A DNA stretch of 64,000 bases from Mesorhizobium sp. M4B.F.Ca.ET.058.02.1.1 (GCF_003952505.1 NZ_CP034450.1:3782001-3846000), one strand, 5' to 3'. Counted from the first letter of the stretch, positions 9,037-17,974 are shown. Numbers and translations: made by a program. Notes: generated by a model from the sequence alone, not told the origin.

Positions 9037-10092
9037 ATGGGTTACGATCGCGGCAAGCTCGAAGCGTTGCGTCGCAAGTATGGCGAGGGCCATGGCGGCG
9101 AGATGTTCGATCCGAAGTTCCGCAAGGTCGCCGACAAGATCTTCTCCAAGTCAGGCACGAGACTGGCGCCCTATTCCGGCATCCCGACCTTCCTTGCCGC
9201 GCCCTACCGCCAGGTGACCGCCGACAATCCGGATTTCGGCGACCTGCAGGTGGCGATGATCGGCGTGCCGATGGACCTCGGCGTCACCAACCGGCCGGGC
9301 TCGCGCTTCGGGCCGCGGGCGCTGCGCGCCATCGAACGCATCGGCCCCTACAACCATGTGCTGGAATGCGCGCCGACGCACGAACTTCGCGTCGCCGACA
9401 TCGGCGACGTGCCGTTCCAGAGCCGCTACCGGCTGGAGACCAGCCATGAGGACATCGAGCGCCGCGCCAACCAGATCGTCGATGCCGGCGTCATCCCGCT
9501 GTCGGTCGGCGGCGATCACTCGATCAGCCATCCGATCCTGAAGGCGGTCGGCAAGAAGGCGCCGGTCGGCATGATCCATATCGACGCCCACTGCGATACC
9601 AGTGGCCTGTTCGACCTGACTAAATTCCACCACGGCGGACCGTTCCGCAACGCGGTGCTGGACGGCGTGCTCGATCCGTCGCGCACCATCCAGATCGGCA
9701 TTCGCGGCGCGGCCGAATATCTGTGGGAGTTCTCCTATGAGTCCGGCATGACCGTCGTGCACGCCGAGGAGGTGACCGGCCTCGGCATTCCCGCCATCAT
9801 CGAGAAGGCGCGCAAGGTCGTTGGCGACGGGCCGACCTACGTCTCCTTCGACGTCGACAGCGTCGATCCGGCCTTCGCGCCGGGCACCGGCACGCCGGAA
9901 GTCGGCGGGCTGACGACGCGCGAGGTGCTCGAACTGCTGCGCGGCCTCAAGGGCCTCAACATCGTCGGCGGCGACGTCGTCGAGGTGGCGCCGCAGTACG
10001 ACGCGACCACCAACACCGCCCATGTCGGCGCCCAGGTCCTGTTCGAGATCCTGAGCCTGATGGTGTTCAGCCCGGCCATCAAGAAAGGCTGA
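9037..10092 (+). CDS. speB: Agmatinase-family ureohydrolase (agmatinase or other guanidino-acid hydrolase)
   Basis: A 351-residue binuclear Mn hydrolase. The start at 9037 is set by GGAGGAG 9 nt upstream. Metal-binding motifs are complete: GGDHS (His161), DAHCD (183-187) and SFDVDSVDP (270-278). The family cleaves guanidino groups to urea plus an amine: agmatine to putrescine, or 4-guanidinobutyrate/3-guanidinopropionate to the amino acid. An extended N-terminus of about 45 residues (MFDPKFRKVADKIF) exceeds classic SpeB (about 306 aa). Guanidinobutyrase or guanidinopropionase activity is therefore equally possible, as those enzymes are controlled by neighbouring LysR proteins in pseudomonads. 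Importers downstream support catabolic use. The exact substrate is inference. Confidence 0.85.
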   Translation: MGYDRGKLEALRRKYGEGHGGEMFDPKFRKVADKIFSKSGTRLAPYSGIPTFLAAPYRQVTADNPDFGDLQVAMIGVPMDLGVTNRPGSRFGPRALRAIERIGPYNHVLECAPTHELRVADIGDVPFQSRYRLETSHEDIERRANQIVDAGVIPLSVGGDHSISHPILKAVGKKAPVGMIHIDAHCDTSGLFDLTKFHHGGPFRNAVLDGVLDPSRTIQIGIRGAAEYLWEFSYESGMTVVHAEEVTGLGIPAIIEKARKVVGDGPTYVSFDVDSVDPAFAPGTGTPEVGGLTTREVLELLRGLKGLNIVGGDVVEVAPQYDATTNTAHVGAQVLFEILSLMVFSPAIKKG

Positions 10093-10110
10093 GGCGACGC
10101 CAAGCCAATA

Positions 10111-10137
10111 CGGCCGCCGCGCTGGAGCCGGCGGCCG
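10111..10137 (+). terminator. GC-rich stem-loop after the ureohydrolase gene
   Basis: CGGCCGCCG (10111-10119) pairs perfectly with CGGCGGCCG (10129-10137) around a 9-nt loop. There is no T-run, so it is more likely an mRNA-stabilising or attenuating hairpin between the hydrolase and the binding-protein gene than a strong terminator. Confidence 0.4.
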
Positions 10138-10171
10138 GACTCAACAACAAGCTTCCAGCAGGGGAACTAAA

Positions 10172-10975
10172 ATGACACTTCGCAACACGCTGAAATCCGC
10201 CACCACGGCAATGTTGATGCTCGGCGCCGCCGGCCTGTCCTCCCAGGCCGCCAGGGCCGATGCCATCGACGACATCACCAAGGCCGGCACCGTCAATGTC
10301 GGCATCTTCTCCGACTTTCCGCCCTTCTCCTCGGCCAGCGCCGACATGAGCATCAAGGGCTACGACATCGACGTGGCGCAGGCGATCGCCGACTCCCTGA
10401 AGGTGAAGCTGAACCTGGTCAGCGTCACCGGCCAGAACCGCATTCCCTATCTCACCGACAAACGCGTCGACTTCCTGATGAGCGTCGGCTACTCGAAAGA
10501 ACGCGCCGAGGTGATCGATTTCGCCGCCGCCTACGCGCCCTACTATATCGCCGTCATCGGCCCGGCCGCGCTGTCGGTCAAAGGCAAGGAAGACCTTGCC
10601 GACAAGTCGATCGCCGTCAATCGCGGCACGCTGGAGGACACCTCGCTGACCGAAGCGGCGCCGGCTTCCGCCGACATCCGCCGCTTCGACAACTACAACT
10701 CCGTCATCCAGGCCTTCATCTCCGGCCAGACCCAGCTGATGGTTGTGGGCAACGATGTCGGCGCCCAGGTGCTGGCCAAGCAGGATGCGTTGCAGCCGGA
10801 GCAGAAGTTCCAGCTGCTGACCTCGCCCTCGCATATCGGCCTCAACAAGAACGAGGACCGACTGAAGAAGGCGATCAACGACGCGGTCGCCAAGATGCTG
10901 GCCGAAGGCAAGCTGGACGAGAGCTCGAAGGCCTGGCTGAAGACGCCGCTCAACCCCGACAACCTCAAGGACTGA
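10172..10975 (+). CDS. Polar amino acid-type ABC transporter substrate-binding protein (SBP_bac_3)
   Basis: A 267-residue secreted protein with a Sec signal peptide cleaved near AARA-DAI (residues 26-29). It is followed by the type II binding fold: GTVNVGIFSDFPPFSSA, GYDIDVAQAIADSL, and VDFLMSVGYSKERAEVIDF with the conserved arginine for carboxylate binding. It should deliver an amino acid or guanidino compound to the two permeases encoded just downstream. The hairpin terminator after it would leave the binding protein in excess over the membrane parts. The position directly after the ureohydrolase makes an arginine-derived ligand plausible, but the ligand is not shown by the sequence. Confidence 0.88.
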   Translation: MTLRNTLKSATTAMLMLGAAGLSSQAARADAIDDITKAGTVNVGIFSDFPPFSSASADMSIKGYDIDVAQAIADSLKVKLNLVSVTGQNRIPYLTDKRVDFLMSVGYSKERAEVIDFAAAYAPYYIAVIGPAALSVKGKEDLADKSIAVNRGTLEDTSLTEAAPASADIRRFDNYNSVIQAFISGQTQLMVVGNDVGAQVLAKQDALQPEQKFQLLTSPSHIGLNKNEDRLKKAINDAVAKMLAEGKLDESSKAWLKTPLNPDNLKD

Positions 10976-10979
10976 TCGC

Positions 10980-11010
10980 GAGCCCATCCCGATCGAATCG
11001 GGATGGGCTC
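10980..11010 (+). terminator. Strong hairpin terminator/attenuator after the binding-protein gene
   Basis: GAGCCCATCCCGAT (10980-10993) and ATCGGGATGGGCTC (10997-11010) form a perfect 14-bp stem with a 3-nt loop, followed by AATCTTTGTTT. It begins 4 nt after the stop codon and would partly end transcription before the permease genes. Confidence 0.75.
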
Positions 11011-11020
11011 AATCTTTGTT

Positions 11021-11060
11021 TGAGCATGATCTTTCTGAACCGAGGGTTCGGGATCATGCT
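11021..11060. repeat. Rhizobial CATGATC hairpin repeat
   Basis: AGCATGATC (11023-11031) and GATCATGCT (11052-11060) are inverted around CTTTCTGAACCGAGGGTTCG. This matches the well-known rhizobial intergenic GCATGATC...GATCATGC hairpin type. Together with the adjacent terminator it fills the gap before the permease genes. Confidence 0.6.
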
Positions 11061-11083
11061 TTGGAGCAACAGGGCGTTTTGCC

Positions 11084-11752
11084 ATGGGCTACAGCCTCGA
11101 CTTCGGCTGGCTTACGGGTGCGGCGGGCGCGATCGCGCGCGGCGCGGCGACGACGATCCTGCTGATCGCCGTCACCACGCTGGCGGGAACGTTCCTCAGC
11201 ATCCTGGGGGCCGCCGGCAAAAGAAGCGGCCCAAAGCCGCTGCGGCTGGCGATCGCGACCTATGTCGAGGTAATGCGCAACACGCCGTTCCTGGTGCAGC
11301 TGTTCTTCATCTTCTTCGGCCTGCCCAGCCTCGGCATTAGACTCGATCCGATCCTGGCCGCCATGCTGGCGATGACGCTCAACATGGCGGCCTATACGAT
11401 CGAGATCGTCGGCGCCGGACTGGACGCGGTGCCGCGCGGGCAGACGGAAGCCGCACTGGCGCTTGGGCTCAGGCCGCGCCTGGTGTTCGTCAAGATCGTG
11501 CTGCCGCAGGCGCTGAAGGTGATCTACCCGGCGCTGACCAGCCAGATCGTCATCATGATGCTGGAGTCGGCCGTCGTGTCGCAGATCGCGGTGCGGGAAC
11601 TGACTTACGAGGCCGACATGCTGCAGGCGCGCACCTTCCGCGCCTTCGAGACCTATTTCGTGGTGACGCTGGTCTATCTCGGCCTGTCGATGGGGCTGCG
11701 CCGGTTGCTGGTCGGCGGCGGACGCCGCGTCCTGGGGGCCGGCGTGTCATGA
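11084..11752 (+). CDS. Polar amino acid ABC transporter permease (HisM/GlnP-type)
   Basis: A 222-residue permease with five membrane segments. The family motif NTPFLVQLFFIFFGLP is at about residues 66-81, and the EAA loop AALALGLRPRLVFVKIVLPQALKV contacts the ATPase. It heterodimerises with the next permease, whose start overlaps its stop as ATGA. No His-type ATPase gene lies in this cluster, so an ATPase must come from elsewhere in the genome. It is likely part of an importer for an amino acid or guanidino compound taken up by the binding protein at 10172. Confidence 0.9.
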   Translation: MGYSLDFGWLTGAAGAIARGAATTILLIAVTTLAGTFLSILGAAGKRSGPKPLRLAIATYVEVMRNTPFLVQLFFIFFGLPSLGIRLDPILAAMLAMTLNMAAYTIEIVGAGLDAVPRGQTEAALALGLRPRLVFVKIVLPQALKVIYPALTSQIVIMMLESAVVSQIAVRELTYEADMLQARTFRAFETYFVVTLVYLGLSMGLRRLLVGGGRRVLGAGVS

Positions 11753-12396
11753 TCGAGTTCACTTTCTGGGACATATTGCGCAACCTGCTGCTCGCCGCGC
11801 GCTGGACGGTGCTGTTGTCGCTCGCCGCCTTCGTCGGCGGCGCGCTGGTCGGCCTGGCCGTACTGTTCTTGCGCATCGCCAAGACCAAATGGACCCGGCG
11901 GATTGCCTCCGGCTACATCGCGCTGTTCCAGGGAACGCCGCTCTTGATGCAACTCTTCCTGATGTTCTTTGGTCTGCCGATGCTCGGGCTGCGCATCGAG
12001 CCATGGACGGCGGCGGCGCTCGGCCTCACCTTCTTCGCCAGCGCCTATCTGGCCGAGATCTGGCGAAGCGGCGTCGACGCGCTGCCGCGCGGCCAGTGGG
12101 ACGCCGGCGCCAGCCTCGGGCTGCACTACCTGCAGGAACTCAGGCTGATCATCCTGCCGCAGGCGTTCTCGATCACCCGCGCGCCGACCGTCGGCTTCCT
12201 GGTGCAGCTGATCAAGTCGACGGCGCTGACCTCGATCATCGGCTTCGAGGAACTGGTCAGGACCTCCAACGCCATCAACAACGCGACCTTCGAACCGTTC
12301 ACCGTCTACGGACTGGTGGCGCTGATCTTCTTCGTCATGTGCTTTCCACTGACGCAATACGCGCGCGCGCTCGAGCAACGAGCGGCGGCACACTGA
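11749..12396 (+). CDS. Polar amino acid ABC transporter permease (HisQ/GlnP-type), second subunit
   Basis: A 215-residue permease, translationally coupled to the preceding one (ATGA overlap). It shows the same signatures: QGTPLLMQLFLMFFGLP near residue 61 and the EAA loop GASLGLHYLQELRLIILPQAF near residue 120. Five hydrophobic spans are visible. The two proteins form the pore of a polar amino acid importer. A 70-nt gap leads to the PotD-like gene, so both transporters could share a transcript. The missing ATPase is noted as a finding. Confidence 0.9.
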   Translation: MIEFTFWDILRNLLLAARWTVLLSLAAFVGGALVGLAVLFLRIAKTKWTRRIASGYIALFQGTPLLMQLFLMFFGLPMLGLRIEPWTAAALGLTFFASAYLAEIWRSGVDALPRGQWDAGASLGLHYLQELRLIILPQAFSITRAPTVGFLVQLIKSTALTSIIGFEELVRTSNAINNATFEPFTVYGLVALIFFVMCFPLTQYARALEQRAAAH

Positions 12397-12466
12397 TCCG
12401 CCTGACGGCGGAGAAACGCAACCAAGGGAACCCGCCGGACAACCGGCACAACAGAGGAGAATTGAA

Positions 12467-13555
12467 ATGAACAGACTGATCGCAACACCCATCACCCGGC
12501 GCGGCGTGCTTGGCGCCGGCTTCGCCGCCGCCGGCGTGCTCGCCATGCCCGCGGTGCTGCGGGCGCAGGACAAGTCGCTGAAGGTCGGCGTCTATGGCGG
12601 CTACTTCAAGAAATCGTTCGACGAGCATGTCTTCCCGGAATTCACCAAGGCAACCGGCATCGCGGTGGAATCGGTCGCCGAACCGACCGGCGAGGCCTGG
12701 CTGGTGCAGCTCGAACAGGCGGCCAAGGCCGGGCAGGCGCCGGCCGACCTTTCGATGATGTCGCAGACCTCGACGCTGAAGGGCCAGTCGACCGAATTGT
12801 GGACGCCGCTCGACACCTCGAAGGTCAAGCATTACGACCAGCTGCTGCCCCGCTTCATCAACAAATATCCGGACGGCCGCGTCGCCGGCATCGGTGCCGT
12901 CGCCTGGTGGATCACGCTGGTCACCAACACCGACGTCTACAAGGACGCGCCGACGTCGTGGGCGGCACTCTGGGACAAGGCCAACGAGGACAAACTCGGC
13001 CTGCTGGCGCTCGCCTCCAACTCGTTCCTGCTCGAAGTGACGGCCAAGACCTTCATGGGCGGCACCAACGCGCTCGACACCGAGGACGGGCTGAACAAGG
13101 CGTTCGAGAAACTGGCCGAGGTCAAGCCGAACGTGCGCCTCTGGTATCGCGACGAGGCGCAGTTCGAGCAAGCGCTGAAGTCGGGCGAGATCCCGATGGG
13201 CCAGTACTACCACGACGTCACCGGGCTTGCGGCCGCCGACGGCTTCCATGTCCGTTCGACCTTCCCGAAGGAAGGCGGCATCCAGGATTCCGGCAACTGG
13301 GTGCTGTCGCGCGCCTCGACCAAGGTCGAGGAGGCGCACGCCTTCATCGACTTCATGAGCCAGCCTTCGATGCAGGGCGTCATGTCGCGCAAGGTCGGCA
13401 CCACGCCGACGCTGAAGAAGGAGGTGCTCGACCTCAAGCCGGAAGAGTTCGCCGCTGTGTCGTCGGACATCGAGCCGATCATCCCGCGCTACGACCTCTA
13501 TACGTCGAAGGCCGACTGGATCAACCAGAAGTGGACCGAGTTGATCGTCGGCTGA
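12467..13555 (+). CDS. potD: Spermidine/putrescine-type ABC transporter substrate-binding protein, Tat-exported
   Basis: A 362-residue PotD/SBP_bac_8-type protein. AGAGGAGA sits 6 nt before ATG. The signal has a twin-arginine core TRRGVLGAGFAAAG and a cleavage site near LRAQD (about residue 36). The mature fold starts LKVGVYGGYFKKSFDEHVFP. The family binds polyamines or related cations; here the ligand could be putrescine or agmatine given the ureohydrolase upstream. It heads the gene set followed by ATPase and two permeases (PotABC). The hairpin at 13572 separates it from the ATPase gene. Confidence 0.85.
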   Translation: MNRLIATPITRRGVLGAGFAAAGVLAMPAVLRAQDKSLKVGVYGGYFKKSFDEHVFPEFTKATGIAVESVAEPTGEAWLVQLEQAAKAGQAPADLSMMSQTSTLKGQSTELWTPLDTSKVKHYDQLLPRFINKYPDGRVAGIGAVAWWITLVTNTDVYKDAPTSWAALWDKANEDKLGLLALASNSFLLEVTAKTFMGGTNALDTEDGLNKAFEKLAEVKPNVRLWYRDEAQFEQALKSGEIPMGQYYHDVTGLAAADGFHVRSTFPKEGGIQDSGNWVLSRASTKVEEAHAFIDFMSQPSMQGVMSRKVGTTPTLKKEVLDLKPEEFAAVSSDIEPIIPRYDLYTSKADWINQKWTELIVG

Positions 13556-13571
13556 GCACTGGCATGAAACC

Positions 13572-13597
13572 GGCCGCCGGACATCTGCCCGGCGGCC
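13572..13597 (+). terminator. GC-rich stem-loop between PotD-like and PotA-like genes
   Basis: GGCCGCCGG (13572-13580) pairs perfectly with CCGGCGGCC (13589-13597). No T-run follows. The position after a binding-protein gene suggests a processing or partial-termination hairpin that favours binding-protein expression. Confidence 0.4.
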
Positions 13598-13630
13598 CTT
13601 GCGGTGCAATATCCTGAGAGAGGGGTGAGC

Positions 13631-14668
13631 ATGTCCGGATTGAACATCAACGCCATCACCAAGAAATTCGGCAATTTCGCCGCCGTCGACAATGTGCAGC
13701 TCAACGTGCCGCATGGCACTTTCGTGTGCCTGCTCGGCCCGTCGGGCTGCGGCAAGACCACGCTGCTGCGCATGATCGCCGGGCTGGAGGAACCGACCAG
13801 CGGCGCCATCGTGCTCGACGGCGAGGACATCACGCCGCTGCCGACGCACAAGCGCAATCTCGGCATGGTGTTCCAGTCGCTGGCGCTGTTTCCGCATCTG
13901 TCGGTCGGCGACAACATCTCTTATGCGCTGCGCATCCGTGGCGCCTCCAGGGAAGAGCAGAAGAAGCGGGTCGACGAGTTGCTGACGCTGATCCATCTGG
14001 CGGGCTTCGCAGACCGGCCCGTTGCCAAGCTTTCGGGCGGCCAGCGCCAGCGCGTGGCGATTGCCCGCGCGCTCGCCCTGTCGCCGAAACTGTTCCTGCT
14101 CGACGAGCCGCTGTCGGCGCTAGACGCCAAATTACGCGAGGCGATGCAGGTGGAACTGCGCCAGCTGCAGCAGCGGCTCGGTATCACCACCATCGTCGTC
14201 ACCCACGACCAGCGCGAGGCGATGACCATGGCCGATCTGGTCGTCGTCATGGGCCACGGCAAGATATTGCAGGCGGCGCCGCCAATCGAGATCTACCGCA
14301 AGCCGGCCGACGCCTTCGTCGCCGACTTCATCGGCATCACCAACCTGTTGCCGGTCGAGGTCGACAGCGCCGGGCGCACCACCATCCTCGGCACCGCCAT
14401 TCCGGGCCTCGCCATGCCGGCGGGGTTGCGCAAAGCTTCTGTGTCGATCCGTCCCGAGGACGTGCATCTTGGCGACCCTGGCGGTGCCGGCCTCACCGGC
14501 GAGGTGAGCTTCGTGCGCGACCTCGGCGGCACAATCGAGACCTTCATCGAGGTGGGCGGAACCAGCATCGTCGCGGTGACGACGCCGCGCGAGCGGCACG
14601 ACGCGCCGGTTGGCGCCAAGGTCGGCGTCGTGCTGCCGCCGGAAAGCTGCGTGGTGCTCGGCTCATGA
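13631..14668 (+). CDS. potA: Spermidine/putrescine-type ABC transporter ATP-binding protein
   Basis: A 345-residue ATPase. The start MSGLNINAITKKFGNFAAVD at 13631 is set by GAGAGGGGTG upstream. Walker A is GPSGCGKTT, the signature [15 protein letters not shown], Walker B LFLLDEPLSALDAKL, and the H-loop VTHDQREAMTMAD. A C-terminal TOBE-like domain (about residues 240-345) is typical of PotA/CysA/MalK ATPases. It energises the PotB/PotC permeases. The stop overlaps the next start as ATGA. It belongs to the polyamine/MalK class, so it is not expected to serve the polar amino acid permeases upstream. Confidence 0.9.
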   Translation: MSGLNINAITKKFGNFAAVDNVQLNVPHGTFVCLLGPSGCGKTTLLRMIAGLEEPTSGAIVLDGEDITPLPTHKRNLGMVFQSLALFPHLSVGDNISYALRIRGASREEQKKRVDELLTLIHLAGFADRPVAKLSGGQRQRVAIARALALSPKLFLLDEPLSALDAKLREAMQVELRQLQQRLGITTIVVTHDQREAMTMADLVVVMGHGKILQAAPPIEIYRKPADAFVADFIGITNLLPVEVDSAGRTTILGTAIPGLAMPAGLRKASVSIRPEDVHLGDPGGAGLTGEVSFVRDLGGTIETFIEVGGTSIVAVTTPRERHDAPVGAKVGVVLPPESCVVLGS

Positions 14669-15519
14669 GACGCGAAGCTCCCAAGTCGGTAGCCGACTAC
14701 ACGCCGCTCTTCTTTCCGGGCCTGATGCTCATCATCTTCTTTGTCGTGCCATTCTCGACGATGATCGCGGTGAGCTTCTTCAAGCGCAATCCGTCCGGCT
14801 TCTACACACCGGATTTCGTCATCGACAATTACGCGCGCTTCCTGTCGGTCTTCTTCGGCGGCGTGCTCGGCTTTTCGCTGATGCTGGCGGTGCTGGTCGC
14901 CGTCTGCTGCGTGGCGATTGGCTTCCCTTTCACCTACCTCCTAACCAGGCGGCCGCGCCGCGTGCAGACGCTGTGGCTGGTCGGCCTGCTGTCGGTGCTG
15001 TCGCTGTCGGAAGTCATCATCGGCTTTGCCTGGTCGACGCTGTTCTCGCACACGGCGGGCATCACCAACCTGTTCGTGGCGATCGGGCTGATGGACAAGC
15101 CGGTGGCGCTGCTGCCGACTTTCGGCGCGGTGCTGACCGGCATGGTCTACCAGGCGCTGCCCTACACGATCCTGGTGCTCTATCCAGCGCTCGTCCGGCT
15201 CGACCCGACCCTGCTGGAGGCGGCGCGCACGCTCGGCGCCTCGCCGGTCAAGGCCTTCTTCAACGTCGTCGCGCCGGCGCTCCGCAACACCATCGTGGCG
15301 ACGCTGATCATGGTCTTCGTCTTCGCGCTCGGCTCCTATCTGTTGCCGCAGATCCTCGGGCGGCCGCAACACTGGACGCTTTCGGTGCTGATCACCGACC
15401 AGGCGATCTACCAGTCCAACATGCCCTTCGCGGCGGCGATGGCGGTGTTCCTGGTACTGATCTCGCTGGCGCTTGTCGGCATGACACTGCTCGTCGGACG
15501 CAGGGAGAACGCGCTATGA
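14665..15519 (+). CDS. potB: Polyamine-type ABC transporter permease PotB-like
   Basis: A 284-residue permease (MRREAPKSVADYTPLFFPG...) with six membrane spans. The EAA loop LEAARTLGASPVKAFFNVVAP lies near residue 178. It is coupled to potA at its start and to potC at its stop by ATGA overlaps. Together with PotC it forms the channel for the substrate caught by the PotD-like protein. All residues of the family core are in place; there is no sign of damage. Confidence 0.9.
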   Translation: MRREAPKSVADYTPLFFPGLMLIIFFVVPFSTMIAVSFFKRNPSGFYTPDFVIDNYARFLSVFFGGVLGFSLMLAVLVAVCCVAIGFPFTYLLTRRPRRVQTLWLVGLLSVLSLSEVIIGFAWSTLFSHTAGITNLFVAIGLMDKPVALLPTFGAVLTGMVYQALPYTILVLYPALVRLDPTLLEAARTLGASPVKAFFNVVAPALRNTIVATLIMVFVFALGSYLLPQILGRPQHWTLSVLITDQAIYQSNMPFAAAMAVFLVLISLALVGMTLLVGRRENAL

Positions 15520-16319
15520 CCGCAACCTGGCTTCGCCGTCTCTACTTCACCGTCATCGCGCTGTTCCTGGCGGCGCCCCTCATCGTCGTTGCCGGTGTCT
15601 CGGTCAATTCGCGCCAGGAGCTGACCTTCCCGCCGGTCGGCTTCTCGGCTGCCTGGTACGCGCAGATCTTCACCGATCCGGAATGGCGGCTGGCGCTGAT
15701 CCATTCGGTGACGCTCGCCGTCTGCTCGGCGGCGATCGCGGTGGCCATCGCGCTGCCGCTTGCCTGGTTCCTGTGGCGGCGCATCGCGCCATGGGCGAAC
15801 ATCTTCCAGGTGTTGGGGCTGGCGCCCTTCATCCTGCCGCCGGTCATCACGGCGCTCGGCTTCTTGAGCTTCTGGGCGACGGTCGGGCTTTTCGGCCAGT
15901 TCTTCACCGCCATCATCAGCCACGCGATCTTCTTCGTGACGCTGCCGCTGGTGACGCTGTCACTGGGCTTCGCCTCGATCGACCGCTCGCTGGTCGAGGC
16001 GGCGGCGACGATGGGCGCCGACGACCGCAAGGTGCTGAAGACGGTGGTGCTGCCGCTGATCCTGCCCTATCTCGTCTCCGGCTACGCCTTCGCCTTCGTG
16101 CTGTCGCTCAACGAGTATATCGTTGCCTACATGACGATCGGCTTCACCACCGAGACATTGCCGATCAAGATCTTCAACGCGCTGCGCTACGGCTACACGC
16201 CGACGATGGCCGCGGTGTCCGTGTTCTTCGTCGCGGTGGCGTCGCTGGTGTTCGGCTCGATCGCCAGGTTCGGCGACATCCGCAGGCTGCTCGGCGCCAT
16301 GTCTTCCGACGGCAACTGA
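15516..16319 (+). CDS. potC: Polyamine-type ABC transporter permease PotC-like
   Basis: A 267-residue permease beginning MTATWLRRLYFTVIALF, with six spans and the EAA motif LVEAAATMGADDRKVLKTVVLP near residue 158. It is the last gene of the plus-strand importer block; the convergent hairpin at 16335-16360 follows its stop. The full set PotD-A-B-C is present and intact. It is likely regulated together with the upstream ureohydrolase if the transcripts read through, which the intergenic hairpins leave open. Confidence 0.9.
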   Translation: MTATWLRRLYFTVIALFLAAPLIVVAGVSVNSRQELTFPPVGFSAAWYAQIFTDPEWRLALIHSVTLAVCSAAIAVAIALPLAWFLWRRIAPWANIFQVLGLAPFILPPVITALGFLSFWATVGLFGQFFTAIISHAIFFVTLPLVTLSLGFASIDRSLVEAAATMGADDRKVLKTVVLPLILPYLVSGYAFAFVLSLNEYIVAYMTIGFTTETLPIKIFNALRYGYTPTMAAVSVFFVAVASLVFGSIARFGDIRRLLGAMSSDGN

Positions 16320-16334
16320 ATACCCGTGAAACGC

Positions 16335-16360
16335 AACGGCCATCGATCCCGGTGGCCGTT
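16335..16360. terminator. Bidirectional terminator between convergent potC and the MATE gene
   Basis: AACGGCCA (16335-16342) pairs with TGGCCGTT (16353-16360) in the 43-nt gap between two converging genes. The symmetric stem could serve both strands. Confidence 0.55.
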
Positions 16361-16362
16361 CC

Positions 16363-17766
16363 TCAATGCCCGTAGGACAGCGCCGGCGTGATGCGGTCGC
16401 GCCGCAGCCAGCGCGCCAGCAGAAGTGCGGCCACCACCGCCAGTCCAGACGACAGGCCGATCCAGATGCCGACGCCGTTGAAGCCGAAATCGAAGGCGAG
16501 CAGCACGCCAAGCGGCAGGCCGACGCCCCAATATCCGATCGCGGCATAGATCATCGGCACCTTGGTGTCGTGCAGGCCGCGCAGCATGCCGGCCGTCACC
16601 GCCTGCGCGCCGTCGAAGATCTGGAATAGCGCGGCGAAGACCAGGAAGGAGACGGCAAGCGCGATCACCCTGGCATTGGCCGGATCGGTCAGATCGATGA
16701 AGGCGCTGATCAGGAGGTGCGGCCACAGGATCATCACCAGCCCCATCAGCGCCATGAAGGAAACGCCGATGACAAAGGCCGTCCAGCCGGCGCGGGAAAC
16801 GCCTTCCGGATTGCCGGCGCCATGAGCCAGGCCGACGCGCACCGTGACGGCCTGGTTGAGGCCGAGCGGCACCATGAAGGAGATCGAGGCGATCTGGATC
16901 GCGATGGCGTGCGCGGCCAGTGAGTCCGCATCGATCAGACCCATCAGCAGGGCCGCGGCGTTGAAGATCGTCACCTCGAAAGCGAGGATGCCGGCGATCG
17001 GCAGGCCGAGCCTGAGCAGACCCTTGAAGCGCGGCCAGTCGGAGCGCCAGAAGCGGCCGAACAGGTGGTAGCGGCGGAATTTCTGCTCGAGCATCACCAC
17101 CGCCGCCAAACCGGCGAACATCAGCGTGCTGGACAGCGACGTGGCGAGGCCAGAGCCGGAAATGCCCATCGCCGCGACGCCGAGATTGCCGAACATGAAC
17201 ACCCAGTTGAAGAAGGCGTTGCAGGCGACGGCGACGAAGACGATGACCAGCGCCCAGCCCGGCCGCTCCAGCGCCGAGATGAAGGAACGCAGCACGATAT
17301 AGCCGTAGAAGGGCAGCACCGCCCATTCCAGCCAGCGCAGATAGATGCCGGCCTGATGCGCCAGCCTGGGCTCCTGGCCCATGGCCAGAAGCACGCTCTC
17401 GCCGTGCCAGAGGAAGACCCAGATCGGGATCGAGATCAGGATCGCCAGCCACAGGCCCTGGCGCACGGTGCGGCGCAGGTCGCGCACCGAATGGCGGCGG
17501 CGACCGAGCTCGGTCGCCATCATCGGCGAGGTCGCCAGCATCAGGCCGAGACCGAAGATCAGCGGCATGAAATAGAGGTTGGCGCCGAGCGCGCCGGCTG
17601 CCAGCGTGTCCGGCCCCAGCCGGCCCATCATCATGACGTCGGTCGCGGTCATGGCGGTTTGGCCGAGATTGGTCAGCACCATCGGCCAGGCAAGCGCCAG
17701 CGTCGCCCTGATTTCCTGACGCCAAAGATTTTCCGGCGCGCGAGCGCCGGCTTCGATCGCAGACAT
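16363..17766 (-). CDS. MATE-family multidrug/toxin efflux transporter (NorM-like)
   Basis: A 467-residue inner-membrane exporter with twelve hydrophobic spans in two homologous halves. Family stretches are LALAWPMVLTNLGQTAMTATD near residue 18, GANLYFMPLIFG and SFMVPLGLNQAVTVRVG near residue 260. It uses a Na+ or H+ gradient to export cationic drugs, dyes or secondary metabolites. Start MSAIEAG at 17766 is preferred over an ATG 63 nt upstream, which lacks family similarity. It stands alone on the minus strand between two plus-strand blocks, so no partner suggests its substrate. Confidence 0.88.
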   Translation of the reverse strand: MSAIEAGARAPENLWRQEIRATLALAWPMVLTNLGQTAMTATDVMMMGRLGPDTLAAGALGANLYFMPLIFGLGLMLATSPMMATELGRRRHSVRDLRRTVRQGLWLAILISIPIWVFLWHGESVLLAMGQEPRLAHQAGIYLRWLEWAVLPFYGYIVLRSFISALERPGWALVIVFVAVACNAFFNWVFMFGNLGVAAMGISGSGLATSLSSTLMFAGLAAVVMLEQKFRRYHLFGRFWRSDWPRFKGLLRLGLPIAGILAFEVTIFNAAALLMGLIDADSLAAHAIAIQIASISFMVPLGLNQAVTVRVGLAHGAGNPEGVSRAGWTAFVIGVSFMALMGLVMILWPHLLISAFIDLTDPANARVIALAVSFLVFAALFQIFDGAQAVTAGMLRGLHDTKVPMIYAAIGYWGVGLPLGVLLAFDFGFNGVGIWIGLSSGLAVVAALLLARWLRRDRITPALSYGH

Positions 17767-17974
17767 TTTCCGCTCTTCAGACCACGGCGCGTCGGGACAG
17801 AGCCCGGAAGCCGCACACAAACGGCGCAATATGGCGCCGTTTGCGTCGTCTATTGAACGAAATGCGACATGAAGGCAAGGGAGGACGGGCGGCGAACCAT
17901 TGAGCCAGCGGCGCCGGCGCCTCGTTCACTTGCCGCACGGAGCCTGCTACGGGTTTCCGGGACGGGAGGAATGG

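Noticed and set aside
13631..14668. PotA-like ATPase as the missing ATPase of the polar amino acid permeases
   Set aside because: It belongs to the MalK/PotA class with a TOBE-like domain and is coupled to potB by an ATGA overlap; His-type permeases normally need a short HisP-class ATPase.
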